From Uliginosibacterium flavum (GTDB lineage: Bacteria > Pseudomonadota > Gammaproteobacteria > Burkholderiales > Rhodocyclaceae), in assembly GCF_040566545.1 (NCBI RefSeq), contig NZ_JBEWZI010000003.1:248001-312000 (forward strand): 64,000 nt of DNA. Direction: 5' to 3'. Of this stretch, positions 16,246 to 24,847 are shown one piece after another. Position 1 is the stretch's first letter. Each line of letters opens with the position of its first letter. The translations under genes and the position numbers were made by a program. The notes under the pieces are model-generated. The model was given only the letters and a program-made list of their open reading frames with translations, had not been told where the DNA came from and made no database searches.

Positions 16246-16336
16246 GTAGGCTGTAAAGCCGCGCCCAGCGGGCGTCTACAGCAGGCCTGTGCGGACAGGC
16301 CCACTGGGTGCGGCTCTTCAGGTGGCCTGTTCATAG
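16246..16336. repeat. Intergenic palindromic repeat (AAGAGC family)
   Basis: GGCTGTAAAGCCGC ... GCGTCTACAGCAGGCC followed by GGCCCACTGGGTGCGGCTCTTCAGG. Two half-elements are visible, each with a rightward and a leftward end. Confidence 0.55.
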
Positions 16337-16398
16337 CAAGCCACCCCGCGAAAGGTGGATAATTGCGCCCTGTTGCGTGTTCTCCCGAAAGTCATCTC

Positions 16399-17079
16399 AT
16401 GTCAGCTCCCCGCGCCGTCGTCCTGCTCTCCGGCGGACTCGATTCCGCCACCTGCCTTGCCATCGCCCGCGCCGAAGGCTTTGAAACCTATGCTTTGTCG
16501 GTGGCCTATGGCCAGCGTCATGCGGCCGAGCTGAACGCGGCCACGCGCGTGGCGGCTGCGCTGGGGGCGAAAGAGCATCGCGTCGGCCATGTCGATCTCG
16601 GTCAATTTGGCGGCTCGGCCCTCACCGATGCCAGTATTGCCGTGCCGACGGCGGGCGTCGAGGATGGCGGCATCCCGGTCACCTACGTGCCGGCGCGCAA
16701 TACCGTAATGCTCTCACTGGCACTGGGCTGGGCCGAAGTGCTCAAGGCCAATGCCATTTTCGTGGGCGTGAATGCGGTGGATTATTCCGGCTATCCGGAC
16801 TGCCGCCCGGCCTTCATCGAAGCCTTCGAGGCGATGGCCAATCTGGCTACCAAGGTTGGCGTGGAAGGTGCACGTCTGCGCATCCGGGCGCCCCTGATTG
16901 ATCTGACCAAGGCCCAGATCGTGCAGCGCGGCATGGCGCTGGGCGTGGATTACGCCATGACGGTTTCCTGCTATCAGGCTGATGACCAAGGCCATGCCTG
17001 CGGCCAGTGTGACGCCTGTCGTCTGCGCCGTGCCGGCTTTGAAGCAGCCGGGCTGAGCGATCCGACGCGCTATGCCTGA
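16399..17079 (+). CDS. queC: 7-cyano-7-deazaguanine synthase QueC
   Basis: A 226-residue enzyme that converts CDG to preQ0 in queuosine biosynthesis. The PP-loop SGGLDS is at residues 11-16, and the C-terminal zinc cluster CGQCDACRLR is intact. ATG at 16399 is chosen as the family start (MSAPRAVVLLSGG); an open frame begins at 16363. No queD, queE or queF is adjacent. The last 8 bp overlap the next gene. Confidence 0.95.
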   Translation: MSAPRAVVLLSGGLDSATCLAIARAEGFETYALSVAYGQRHAAELNAATRVAAALGAKEHRVGHVDLGQFGGSALTDASIAVPTAGVEDGGIPVTYVPARNTVMLSLALGWAEVLKANAIFVGVNAVDYSGYPDCRPAFIEAFEAMANLATKVGVEGARLRIRAPLIDLTKAQIVQRGMALGVDYAMTVSCYQADDQGHACGQCDACRLRRAGFEAAGLSDPTRYA

Positions 17080-17488
17080 GTTCTGGATGGCGGTCTTGCT
17101 GGCGCTGAGCTGCGCCGGCGCCCACGCCGATGAAATTGCGCCATTCAGCAGTGATGGCTGCAGCGAGTTTCCGGACGGCACGCTGAGCCAGAAGACTCTG
17201 TGGCGCGACTGCTGTGTGGCGCACGACCTGAGCTATTGGGCCGGCGGCTCGTATGCGGAACGGCTGGCGGCGGATCGTGAGATGGAACGCTGTGTCGGCG
17301 CCGTCGGCGAGCCGGCGATTGCCACCTTGATGCTGGCTGGGGTGCGCGTGGGCGGCTCACCGTTCTGGCCGACACGTTTTCGCTGGGGCTATGGCTGGCC
17401 CTTGGGGCGTGGCTACAAGGCCTTGACCGAAGCGGAGCGCGAGCAGGTGCGGCTGAAGCGGGAAAGTTTGCCCCGGACCGGCGCGTAA
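17072..17488 (+). CDS. Secreted phospholipase A2-like protein
   Basis: 138 residues with a signal peptide (MPEFWMAVLLALSCAGAHA). The mature part has DGCSEFPDGT and then DCCVAHDLSYW, which matches the PLA2 catalytic helix pattern CCxxHDxxY with the His-Asp dyad. The start overlaps the queC stop by 8 bp, so expression may be coupled, although the functions look unrelated. It could be a lipase, or an inactive relative that keeps only the fold. Confidence 0.7.
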   Translation: MPEFWMAVLLALSCAGAHADEIAPFSSDGCSEFPDGTLSQKTLWRDCCVAHDLSYWAGGSYAERLAADREMERCVGAVGEPAIATLMLAGVRVGGSPFWPTRFRWGYGWPLGRGYKALTEAEREQVRLKRESLPRTGA

Positions 17489-17589
17489 CGCGCATGCCGA
17501 GTGTCTGTGCCGTGCGGCACATTCCTGGACGCAGGCCGCCGTGATTTTTGACTGATAATAGGGTTTCGCCCCAAGCTTCAGGAGAGAAC

Positions 17590-18987
17590 ATGGATAAGCC
17601 AATGCCGGGATCAAGCGCCGCTACGAGCGCCTCCCCAAACGATATGCCACAGAGTTTCAACAGCCAGTCTCCGGATGTGCTGATCATCGGCGGCGGGCCG
17701 GCTGGTTCGGCCGCTGCGACGATACTGGCCGAGCGCGGCCATGACGTGGTGATGCTGGAAAAGGCGCAGCACCCGCGCTTTCACATCGGTGAATCGCTGC
17801 TGCCGATGAATATGCCCTTGTTCGACCGACTCGGTGTGCGCGCCGAGATCGAGAAGATCGGCATCACCAAGTACGGCGTCGAGTTCGTGTCGCCCTGGCA
17901 CGATCACACCAGCGATCTGGTCTTTGCCGATGCGATGGACAAGTCCTTTCCGTTTTCCTTTCATGTGCGCCGTTCGGAATTCGACGAAGTGCTGTTCCGT
18001 CACGCAGCCAAGCGGGGTGTGCGCACCTTTGAAGGCCAGCGCGCCACCCACGTCGACATGGACGCTGGCAAGGGCGGCGACGAGCGCGCGCTGGTCAAGG
18101 TCAAGGCCAGTGACGGCAGCGAAACCGAATGGCGCCCGCGCTTCGTGATCGACGCCAGCGGCCGCGATACGCTGCTTTCCAACCAGTTCGGCATCAAGCA
18201 GCGTAACCCGGATCACAGCAGCGCCGCGCTGTTTGGCCACTTCACCGGCGCGGTGCGCGGCAAGGGTCGACGCGAAGGGAACATCACGATTTTCTGGTTT
18301 GATCATGGCTGGTTCTGGTACATCCCGCTGCGTGACGGCACGGTCAGCGTCGGCGCGGTGGCTTCGCCAGCCTACTTCAAGAACCGCAAGAGCGATCCCT
18401 CGAACTTCCTGATGGAAACCATCGCGCTGGTGCCGCGTCTGGCGGATCGCCTGAAGGACGCGACGATGGTCGAGCCGGCCACCGCCACCGGCAATTTTTC
18501 CTACAACTCGGCCTATTGCCGGGGTGAGCGTTTTGCCATGATCGGCGACGCGTATGCCTTCGTTGATCCGATGTTTTCTTCCGGTGTCTTCCTCGCCATG
18601 AACAGCGCCTTCGAAGCCGCCACGGCGGTGGATTTCTGGTTGCGTGGCGAGAAGAAGCTGGCCGAAAAAGCCTTCCGCCAGTTCGAGCGCGTCATGGGCC
18701 ACGGCCCGAAAATGTTCTCCTGGTTCATCTATCGCATCACCTCGCCGGCGATCCGCAAGATCTTCATGCAGCCGCAGAACGTCTGGCGCATGCAGGAGGC
18801 CGTCGTCTCGATCCTGGCTGGCGACATCTTCCGCAACACCCCCGTCGGCCCGCGCCTGCTCGGCTTCAAGTTCATCTACTACTGCTCCTGCCTGACCTTG
18901 CTGCCGCAAGCCATCAAGACCTGGGCCTGGCGTCGGCGCAATCACAAGGAGTCGCTGGCGGCTGTCGCAGCGGAGGCTGTGGACTGA
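17590..18987 (+). CDS. FAD-dependent oxidoreductase, flavin halogenase-like
   Basis: 465 residues. A Rossmann GGGPAGS lies at residues 34-40, followed by the EKAQHPRFHIGESLLP stretch shared by flavin-dependent halogenases and geranylgeranyl reductases. Near residue 240 the motif WFWYIP fits the halogenase signature WxWxIP, and a Lys in GITKYGVEF lies where the catalytic Lys of phenolic halogenases is expected. ATG at 17590 follows AGGAGAG. No polyketide, NRPS or separate flavin reductase gene is nearby, so the substrate is unknown. A halogenase is likely but unproven. Confidence 0.8.
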   Translation: MDKPMPGSSAATSASPNDMPQSFNSQSPDVLIIGGGPAGSAAATILAERGHDVVMLEKAQHPRFHIGESLLPMNMPLFDRLGVRAEIEKIGITKYGVEFVSPWHDHTSDLVFADAMDKSFPFSFHVRRSEFDEVLFRHAAKRGVRTFEGQRATHVDMDAGKGGDERALVKVKASDGSETEWRPRFVIDASGRDTLLSNQFGIKQRNPDHSSAALFGHFTGAVRGKGRREGNITIFWFDHGWFWYIPLRDGTVSVGAVASPAYFKNRKSDPSNFLMETIALVPRLADRLKDATMVEPATATGNFSYNSAYCRGERFAMIGDAYAFVDPMFSSGVFLAMNSAFEAATAVDFWLRGEKKLAEKAFRQFERVMGHGPKMFSWFIYRITSPAIRKIFMQPQNVWRMQEAVVSILAGDIFRNTPVGPRLLGFKFIYYCSCLTLLPQAIKTWAWRRRNHKESLAAVAAEAVD

Positions 18988-19045
18988 TGCCTGCCTGAAG
19001 AGCCCCGCCTGACGGGCATCTTCAGGCTGATGCCTTGAAGATACC
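18985..19045. repeat. Intergenic palindromic repeat (AAGAGC family)
   Basis: GCCTGCCTGAAGAGCCCCGCC ... GGGCATCTTCAGGCTGATGCC, with an imperfect stem, directly after the halogenase-like gene. Confidence 0.55.
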
Positions 19046-19108
19046 CGCTGCGCTTGGCTGTGCGCAATGTATGCTTGAAAAGGCGCGCCGGACGCTACAA
19101 TCCGGGCC

Positions 19109-19618
19109 ATGACATCAAACAGCACGAACGAGGCTTTCGAGCCTGAAACCCCCGCCACCATCAATGAGCCGCGACTGTGGCGCGACAAGGGCTGGACCGC
19201 CCGCGTGATCAAGAATCAGGATGACGACGGCTGGGCCGTCGAGATGATTCTGGACGGCGAACCGGAGCCCGCGCTGGTCGGCCCGTGGACCATGGGTCGC
19301 GACAAGAAGAATCCCAAACCGCTGGATTCATCGGCCTTCAGCACCCTGGTCAAGACCGCTTCGGAAGTGCTCCGGCGCAGCGAACAGCACGCGCACGCGA
19401 TGCTCCACAAAAGCCTGTCGATCAACACGGACGACGGGCGTATCGATGTGAATCTGGACATCGTGCCCGACGAGGACGATCCCTATGCGGTGCTCAGCGC
19501 CCGAAATGCGGCGGGCGAGCAGCTGGCGCAGGTGCGTGTGGGGCCGGAATTCAAGTTCAGCATCGCCAATGCCACCGCCTGGATCGAGGCGGATTTCCGC
19601 CGGCCGGGTGGTGATTGA
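19109..19618 (+). CDS. Conserved protein of unknown function, 169 residues
   Basis: A soluble acidic protein with no signal peptide or recognised domain. It has a Trp-rich N-terminal part (RLWRDKGWTARVIKNQDDDGWAVEM) and a C-terminal part with regular strand-like spacing (RIDVNLDIVPDEDDPYAVLSA). It stands alone between repeats and is convergent with the MFS gene downstream. I cannot assign a function. Confidence 0.7.
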   Translation: MTSNSTNEAFEPETPATINEPRLWRDKGWTARVIKNQDDDGWAVEMILDGEPEPALVGPWTMGRDKKNPKPLDSSAFSTLVKTASEVLRRSEQHAHAMLHKSLSINTDDGRIDVNLDIVPDEDDPYAVLSARNAAGEQLAQVRVGPEFKFSIANATAWIEADFRRPGGD

Positions 19619-19625
19619 GATTTTT

Positions 19626-19699
19626 GTAGGAGCTAGCGAAGCTGACGATTCAGGCGTGAATTGGGGCACAACACCATCGCCGGCTTCGCTAGCTCCTAC
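19626..19699. repeat. REP-like inverted pair with GTAG heads
   Basis: GTAGGAGCTAGCGAAGC at the left end is the exact reverse complement of GCTTCGCTAGCTCCTAC at the right end, with a 40-bp spacer. The head matches the palindrome at 4124-4173 but the stem differs. Confidence 0.75.
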
Positions 19700-19768
19700 G
19701 GGGTTCCGACAGACGAAAATTGTCTGAAATTGTCAGCTTGTCGAAAAATATTCAGCATCTAAGGCGAG

Positions 19769-20962
19769 TCAGACGTCCCGTTCAGGCTCTTCCTGACTCA
19801 GCCTGTAACCGCGCCGCGCCTGCCAGCCGGAATAGCCGGCAATGCTGCCGATGATCAGGAAGACTGGCGCGGCGCCGAACAGGCCGGCCAGCGCGCCGAA
19901 ACAGGACGGGCCGGTGAGGCCCATGAAATTGCCCATCATTGCGCGCAGGCCGGCGCCTTCGCCGGCTTTGCCCGGCGGCATGGCGCGGTAGATCAGACTC
20001 AGGATGTTGGGCTGACCGACACCCGCGGCGAGGCCGAAAATGAAGCCCAGCGCAGCTTGCAGATAGACATTGTGCACCAGCGGAAGCAGGCAGAAGGTCG
20101 CGGCGGTGAGGGCGAAGGCCAGACTCAGCATGCGCCATTCCGACAGGCGCCGCGACAACCAGGGCAGCAGGGCGCGCACCGCGAAAGTGCCGACCGCAAA
20201 GCAGGACAGAATCATGCCGATGGTGGTGGCGGAGAGGCCGCGCTCATTGCCCAGCACCGGCGTCATGAAAGCAAAACCGTCATAGGCCAGCGAGATGGCC
20301 ATGGTCAGCAGATAGATGCGCAACAGGCGCGGATTGCTGAAAACCATCCGCACGATGCTGCCGCCACCACTCTGGGCTTTGCGCTGCGCACCGACCCCGC
20401 CGGGCACGTCGACACAGAAGGACACCAGCAGGCTGCCGCAGACAATCACGGCCAGGGTCAGATAGGCGGAGGCGAAGCCGCCGTGATCGATCATGAAGCC
20501 GGCGATACTGGGGCCGCCCACCGCCGCCACGGAATTGCCCATGGCCAGCCAGCCGAGCATGCCGACACGCTCGCCCTCGCGTTCGAAGGGCATGATACTG
20601 ACCGCCACATTGGCCGCCAGCATGTAGCTGGCAAAACCCAGACCGCAGACAATCGCCGCACCCAGCACGGTGAACAGCCCGGGTGCCAGGGCTGGCGTAA
20701 ACAGGCCGGCAATCATCAGCATCTGGCTGATACGCATGACCCGGCGCGGGCCGACTTTGTCGATCCAGCGCCCCATGTGGAGCGAGAGGATTGCCGGCAG
20801 CAGACTGAAACTGCTGTAAGCCACGCCGGCCAGCGCTTCCGAGCCGTTGTACTTGAGCATGAACAGCGACGCGGCCACTCGCCCGCCACCCATGGTGACG
20901 TGGGCCAGCATGGATACGGCGATCAGGGAAAAAATCTGGATCTGGTTACGCGAGAACTGCAT
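19769..20962 (-). CDS. Major facilitator superfamily transporter
   Basis: A 397-residue inner-membrane protein with about 12 predicted helices, the MFS loop motif GRWIDKVGPRRVM between helices 2 and 3, and a related loop (LSRRLSEWRML) in the second half. It looks like an efflux-type DHA member. The substrate cannot be read from sequence. It is a single gene flanked by repeats on both sides. Confidence 0.85.
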   Translation of the reverse strand: MQFSRNQIQIFSLIAVSMLAHVTMGGGRVAASLFMLKYNGSEALAGVAYSSFSLLPAILSLHMGRWIDKVGPRRVMRISQMLMIAGLFTPALAPGLFTVLGAAIVCGLGFASYMLAANVAVSIMPFEREGERVGMLGWLAMGNSVAAVGGPSIAGFMIDHGGFASAYLTLAVIVCGSLLVSFCVDVPGGVGAQRKAQSGGGSIVRMVFSNPRLLRIYLLTMAISLAYDGFAFMTPVLGNERGLSATTIGMILSCFAVGTFAVRALLPWLSRRLSEWRMLSLAFALTAATFCLLPLVHNVYLQAALGFIFGLAAGVGQPNILSLIYRAMPPGKAGEGAGLRAMMGNFMGLTGPSCFGALAGLFGAAPVFLIIGSIAGYSGWQARRGYRLSQEEPERDV

Positions 20963-21002
20963 GACAGGATTCTATAGAGGCGGGCTGATGAAGTCTGGTT
21001 GT

Positions 21003-21093
21003 GTAGCCTGGATGCAGCGTAGCGGAATCCGGGACGACCGCCCCTTATCTCCCGCAAAAGCCCCTGATTCCGCTGGGCGAAGCCCGGCTTATC
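21003..21093. repeat. REP-like element, GTAGCCTGGATG type
   Basis: The left end GTAGCCTGGATGCAGCGTAGCGG faces an imperfect right half, GATTCCGCTGGGCGAAGCCCGGCTTAT. The form (GTAG head, ATCCGGG centre) resembles a repeat widespread in proteobacteria. Confidence 0.6.
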
Positions 21094-21149
21094 CTGAGGT
21101 CGAAGGACTGCATGCCGGGCGGCGTTCGTGGGCTTGTGTACCACTGTGC

Positions 21150-21226
21150 CCAAGAGCCTCACCCAGCCTGCCTCTTCAGCCTGCCTGTCTGAACAGGCAG
21201 GCGCAGCGCGATTCTTCAGCCAGCCA
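21150..21226. repeat. Intergenic palindromic repeat (AAGAGC family)
   Basis: CAAGAGCCTCACCCAGCCTGCCTCTTCAGCCTGCC plus TGTCTGAACAGGCAGGC and GCGATTCTTCAGCC, ending next to the rph stop codon. Confidence 0.5.
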
Positions 21227-21935
21227 CGGCCTGCTTCTGCAAGGCGACCAGCTGCTGGATGCCCTGATCGGCCAGCGCCAGCAGGCTGTCGAGTTCGCTG
21301 CGGGCAAACGGCGCGCCCTCGGCCGTGCCCTGCACTTCAACGAAGCCGCCGCTACCGGTTATCACCACGTTCATGTCGGTATCGCAGGCCGAATCTTCCG
21401 GGTAATCCAGATCCAGCACCGGCGTGCCTTCGAACATGCCCACCGACACGGCGGCGACCCAATCCTTGAGCGGCGAGGCCGACAGCTTGCCGGCCGCGAT
21501 CAGGCCTTGCAGTGCATCGTGCAGGGCCACGCAGGCACCGGTGATCGACGCGGTGCGCGTGCCGCCATCGGCCTGCAGCACGTCGCAATCAATGGTGATC
21601 TGGCGCTCACCCAGCGCCTTCATGTCCACCACGGCACGCAGGCTGCGGCCGATCAGGCGCTGGATTTCCTGGGTGCGCCCGCTCTGCTTGCCCTTGGCCG
21701 CCTCACGCGCCATGCGCGTATGCGTGGAACGCGGCAGCATGCCGTATTCAGCCGTGACCCAGCCTTCGCCCTTGCCACGCAAGAACGGCGGCACGTTTTC
21801 TTCAACACTGGCCGTGCACAGCACCTTGGTGTTGCCGAATTCGATCAGCACTGAACCTTCGGCATGGCAGGTGTAATTGCGGGTAATGCGCACATCGCGC
21901 AGTTGGGCGGGGAGGCGGTTTGAGGGTCGGGTCAT
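21216..21935 (-). CDS. rph: Ribonuclease PH
   Basis: A 239-residue phosphorolytic 3'-5' exoribonuclease that trims tRNA 3' ends. The family stretches GEGWVTAEYGMLPRST and RMAREAAKGKQSGRTQEIQRLIGRSLR (read in part) and the phosphate-binding region are intact, and the length is standard. The start at 21935 (MTRPSNRLPAQLR) is the family start, not the upstream in-frame 22001. It is followed by repeat DNA. The yicC-gmk block lies nearby on the opposite strand, a neighbourhood also seen in other proteobacteria. Confidence 0.95.
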   Translation of the reverse strand: MTRPSNRLPAQLRDVRITRNYTCHAEGSVLIEFGNTKVLCTASVEENVPPFLRGKGEGWVTAEYGMLPRSTHTRMAREAAKGKQSGRTQEIQRLIGRSLRAVVDMKALGERQITIDCDVLQADGGTRTASITGACVALHDALQGLIAAGKLSASPLKDWVAAVSVGMFEGTPVLDLDYPEDSACDTDMNVVITGSGGFVEVQGTAEGAPFARSELDSLLALADQGIQQLVALQKQAVAG

Positions 21936-21964
21936 GGCGAGTACGGAGAAGGAAGAAGGGTAAA

Positions 21965-21992
21965 GGAACGGGGCGCCGCAGCGCCCCGTTCC
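21965..21992 (-). terminator. Terminator hairpin after the PP2C gene
   Basis: GGAACGGGGCGC / GCGCCCCGTTCC, a perfect 12-bp stem with a 4-nt loop, 17 nt past the phosphatase stop codon. The T tract is weak. Confidence 0.6.
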
Positions 21993-22008
21993 TGATGTCA
22001 CGGCGAAG

Positions 22009-22935
22009 TTATTTGCCCGGGTCGAATTTGGAATACTTTTGAATCGCCAGGTTGATCTCGTTGATCGCCTTTTCGATGTCGGAATCGCTCAGATTCGCGG
22101 CTTCGGGGCGGGTGCGGTTGAAGCCTTCCATCTTGGTGGTGATTCCGTCCATGGGCATGGTGTCGGTGGAGATGGTCGAGGCCTGACCTTCGGCATAGTC
22201 GTCATGCCAGCGCATGGCCAGCATCGACAGGTTGTCGCAGGTCAGCCCGCCGTGGGCTTCGGCCAGATCCAGCAGACGTGGCGAGGCGTCAAGGACGTTG
22301 GCTTCGCCGAGGCGTTCGGTGAAGTCTTCATTGGTGAGGTTGCCCCACACGCCATCGCTGCAGATCGCGATCAGATCGTTGGCGAACAAAGGTACGGGCG
22401 AGGAGAATTCGATCTGTGGTGAATGTGTGCCGCCCAGGCAGCTGAAGATGCGGTTGCGCGCGGGGTGGCGGGCGGCGGCTTCTTCATCGATCAGGCCTTG
22501 GTCGAGCATCATCTGCAGGCGCGAGTGATCCTTGGTCTGCTGTGCAATGCGGCCACGGCGGATCAGGTACAGGCGCGAATCGCCTGCGTGTGCCCAGTAG
22601 GCCACGCTGTTCTGGATCAGGCAGGCGACGATGGTGGTGCGCGGCGCCTCGGGCAGGCTCTTGTCGAAGGCGTAATCCTGAATTGCAGCATGGGCGTTGC
22701 CCAGACAGCGCGACAGGAACATCAGCTCGTCCGCGATCTGCGGCTTGGCCGCGCGCTGGAAGGATTCGATGATGTATTGCACGGCGATCTGCGCGGCGAT
22801 TTCGCCATGCAGGTGGCCGCCCATGCCATCGGCCACCACCAGCAGCAGGGCTTCGCGCGTGTAGCTGTAGGCCACCCGATCCTGATTATTCGGGCGGGCG
22901 CCGGGACGGCTTTCCTGGTAGATCGTAAACTTCAT
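22009..22935 (-). CDS. PP2C-family Ser/Thr protein phosphatase
   Basis: 308 residues with the PP2C metal-binding motifs: VADGMGGH near residue 38, HAGDSRLYL near 117, and ICSDGVWGNL near 190. It should reverse phosphorylation by the kinase encoded upstream, whose stop codon overlaps this ATG by 4 bp. The last 60 residues are a variable tail. It is cytoplasmic, with no membrane segment. Confidence 0.92.
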   Translation of the reverse strand: MKFTIYQESRPGARPNNQDRVAYSYTREALLLVVADGMGGHLHGEIAAQIAVQYIIESFQRAAKPQIADELMFLSRCLGNAHAAIQDYAFDKSLPEAPRTTIVACLIQNSVAYWAHAGDSRLYLIRRGRIAQQTKDHSRLQMMLDQGLIDEEAAARHPARNRIFSCLGGTHSPQIEFSSPVPLFANDLIAICSDGVWGNLTNEDFTERLGEANVLDASPRLLDLAEAHGGLTCDNLSMLAMRWHDDYAEGQASTISTDTMPMDGITTKMEGFNRTRPEAANLSDSDIEKAINEINLAIQKYSKFDPGK

Positions 22936-23885
22936 GATTTACCCAACAAGGTTCGCAAGTACTGGGTTGTCTTGCCCAGCAGAGAGGTAGGCGCCACCTG
23001 CGCGACGAAGCGGGTGCGGGTGAGCAGTTCTTTTTGCAGGGCGTAAACGCTCTGCGGTCGTTCCAGCGGGTTGATTGCCAGACACCAGTCGATGGTCTCC
23101 AGCAGGTGCGGCGAGTACTGCCCGGCCCAGCGCTTCACTGCCGGCTCCAGCAGGTCCTTCTTGATGCGCTCATCCGAGCGCTGCGGTGCCACGCCAGCCA
23201 GACAAGCATACATCGCCGCGCCAGTGCTGTAGATGTCGCTCCACGGGCCGAGGTTGTCGCGATCCGTGAATTGCTCGGGCGGGGCGAAGCCGGGCGTGTA
23301 CATCGGCTTGAGCATCGGCTGGTCCTGCGCCAAGGTCTGGCGGGCCGCGCCGAAATCCAGCAAGACAGGTGTGCCGTCGTTGCGCAGGTAGATGTTGGAC
23401 GGCTTGATATCCAGATGCAGCAGCTTGTGTGTATGCACCTCGCGCAGGCCATTGAGCATGCGGGTGAACACGCCGCGAATGAAACGCTCCTTGATATGGC
23501 CTTTATTGCGCTGGATGAAATCCTGCAGGGTACGGCCGCGCTCGAACTGCATGACCATGTAGACAGTGCCGTTGGCGCGGAAAAAATTCAGCACGCGCAC
23601 GACATTCGGATGCAGCAGCTTGGCCAGCGAGCGGCCTTCTTCGAAAAAACACTTCATGCCGTAACGGAACGCGGCCTGATGCTCCTCGTCGATCTGCGGC
23701 TCGATCTCGCCCGCCTTGCGTAGCGACAGCGAGTTCGGCAGATATTCCTTGATCGCGACCGGCTTGCCTTCCTGATCCGTAGCCAGATACACGATCGAAA
23801 ACCCGCCCAGACTGAGCTGCTGTTCGATGCGGTATTGCTCCAGCTGAAAGCCGGGTGGCAGGGCGCTATTAACTTGAGACGACAT
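22932..23885 (-). CDS. Hanks-type Ser/Thr protein kinase
   Basis: A 317-residue soluble kinase. The Gly-rich loop is LGGFSIVYLA, the catalytic Lys is in VAIKEYLP, the catalytic loop is HLDIKPSNIYL, the metal-binding motif is DFGAAR, and GFAPPEQ replaces the APE motif. There is no transmembrane or PASTA region, so the signal it senses must be intracellular. It forms a translationally coupled pair with the PP2C gene and is divergent from yicC, about 90 bp apart. Confidence 0.92.
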   Translation of the reverse strand: MSSQVNSALPPGFQLEQYRIEQQLSLGGFSIVYLATDQEGKPVAIKEYLPNSLSLRKAGEIEPQIDEEHQAAFRYGMKCFFEEGRSLAKLLHPNVVRVLNFFRANGTVYMVMQFERGRTLQDFIQRNKGHIKERFIRGVFTRMLNGLREVHTHKLLHLDIKPSNIYLRNDGTPVLLDFGAARQTLAQDQPMLKPMYTPGFAPPEQFTDRDNLGPWSDIYSTGAAMYACLAGVAPQRSDERIKKDLLEPAVKRWAGQYSPHLLETIDWCLAINPLERPQSVYALQKELLTRTRFVAQVAPTSLLGKTTQYLRTLLGKS

Positions 23886-23977
23886 GTGTCCGGGCGTTAT
23901 TATCCGAGTTCAATCGATTTTCAGGCTTTGTCCGCACACTGTAAAGGCGGATACACCTGTACCAGGAAAGAATCCCG

Positions 23978-24844
23978 ATGGTATTCAGCATGACCGGCTA
24001 CGCGACATTGTCGCGTAATGTAGGCAACGCCTCCCTGCAGATCGAACTGCGCAGCGTGAATTCGCGCTACCTGGATCTGGCCTTCCGCATCGTCGAAGAA
24101 CTCCGCTTTGCAGAGCCCCTAGTGCGCGAGCAGATCAACGCCAGCGTATCACGCGGCAAGCTGGAATGTCGCATGAGTTTGCAGGCGGTAGGCGCCGCTA
24201 CAACAGGCCTCACGATCAATACTGCCATGCTGGAGCAGCTCAAAACGGCTCAGGCCAGCGTGCGCGCGATCTTGCCGGAAGCTGCCCCGATGTCCGCTGG
24301 TGAAATCCTGCGCTACCCAGGCGTACTGGCCGAAAACGGGCTGGAAAACGACAAACTGGCGGCGGAAGTGCAGGCGATTGCCAAGGCGGCGATTGAAGAA
24401 TTGCGTGCTTCCCGCGCCCGTGAAGGCGAAAAACTGGTGACTTCACTGCGTGAGCGTGTCGCCCTGATGCGCGAACGTGTTGCCGTCGCCGCACCCATCG
24501 TGCCCGCTGCCGTGGCCGAATACCGCGAGCGCCTTACCGCCAAGCTGCGCGAAGCCGTCGCCAGCCTGGATGAAGACCGCATCCGGCAGGAGGTGACCTT
24601 GTTCGCCCAGCGCGCCGACGTGGCCGAAGAAGTGACGCGCCTGTCTGCCCATCTGGACGAAGTCGAACGCGTACTGAACAAGGGTGGCGCGGTCGGCAAG
24701 CGTCTGGATTTCCTGATGCAGGAACTCAATCGCGAAGCCAACACGCTCGGTTCCAAGGCCGTTTCGCCCAAATTGACGGAAATTTCGGTCGATCTGAAGG
24801 TCTATATCGAGCAGATGCGCGAACAAGTGCAGAATCTGGAGTAA
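23978..24844 (+). CDS. yicC: YicC family endoribonuclease
   Basis: 288 residues, opening with the family hallmark SMTGYA and NSRYLD, and ending with the conserved FLMQELNREANTLGSK. E. coli YicC acts in RNA degradation. It is the first gene of a yicC-gmk-rpoZ-spoT block; gmk starts 3 bp after its stop. Confidence 0.95.
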   Translation: MVFSMTGYATLSRNVGNASLQIELRSVNSRYLDLAFRIVEELRFAEPLVREQINASVSRGKLECRMSLQAVGAATTGLTINTAMLEQLKTAQASVRAILPEAAPMSAGEILRYPGVLAENGLENDKLAAEVQAIAKAAIEELRASRAREGEKLVTSLRERVALMRERVAVAAPIVPAAVAEYRERLTAKLREAVASLDEDRIRQEVTLFAQRADVAEEVTRLSAHLDEVERVLNKGGAVGKRLDFLMQELNREANTLGSKAVSPKLTEISVDLKVYIEQMREQVQNLE

Positions 24845-24847
24845 TCC

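Noticed and set aside
17611..19212. A 533-codon minus-strand frame opposite the halogenase-like gene
   Set aside because: Low-complexity translation without motifs, while the plus-strand frame has clear FAD motifs.
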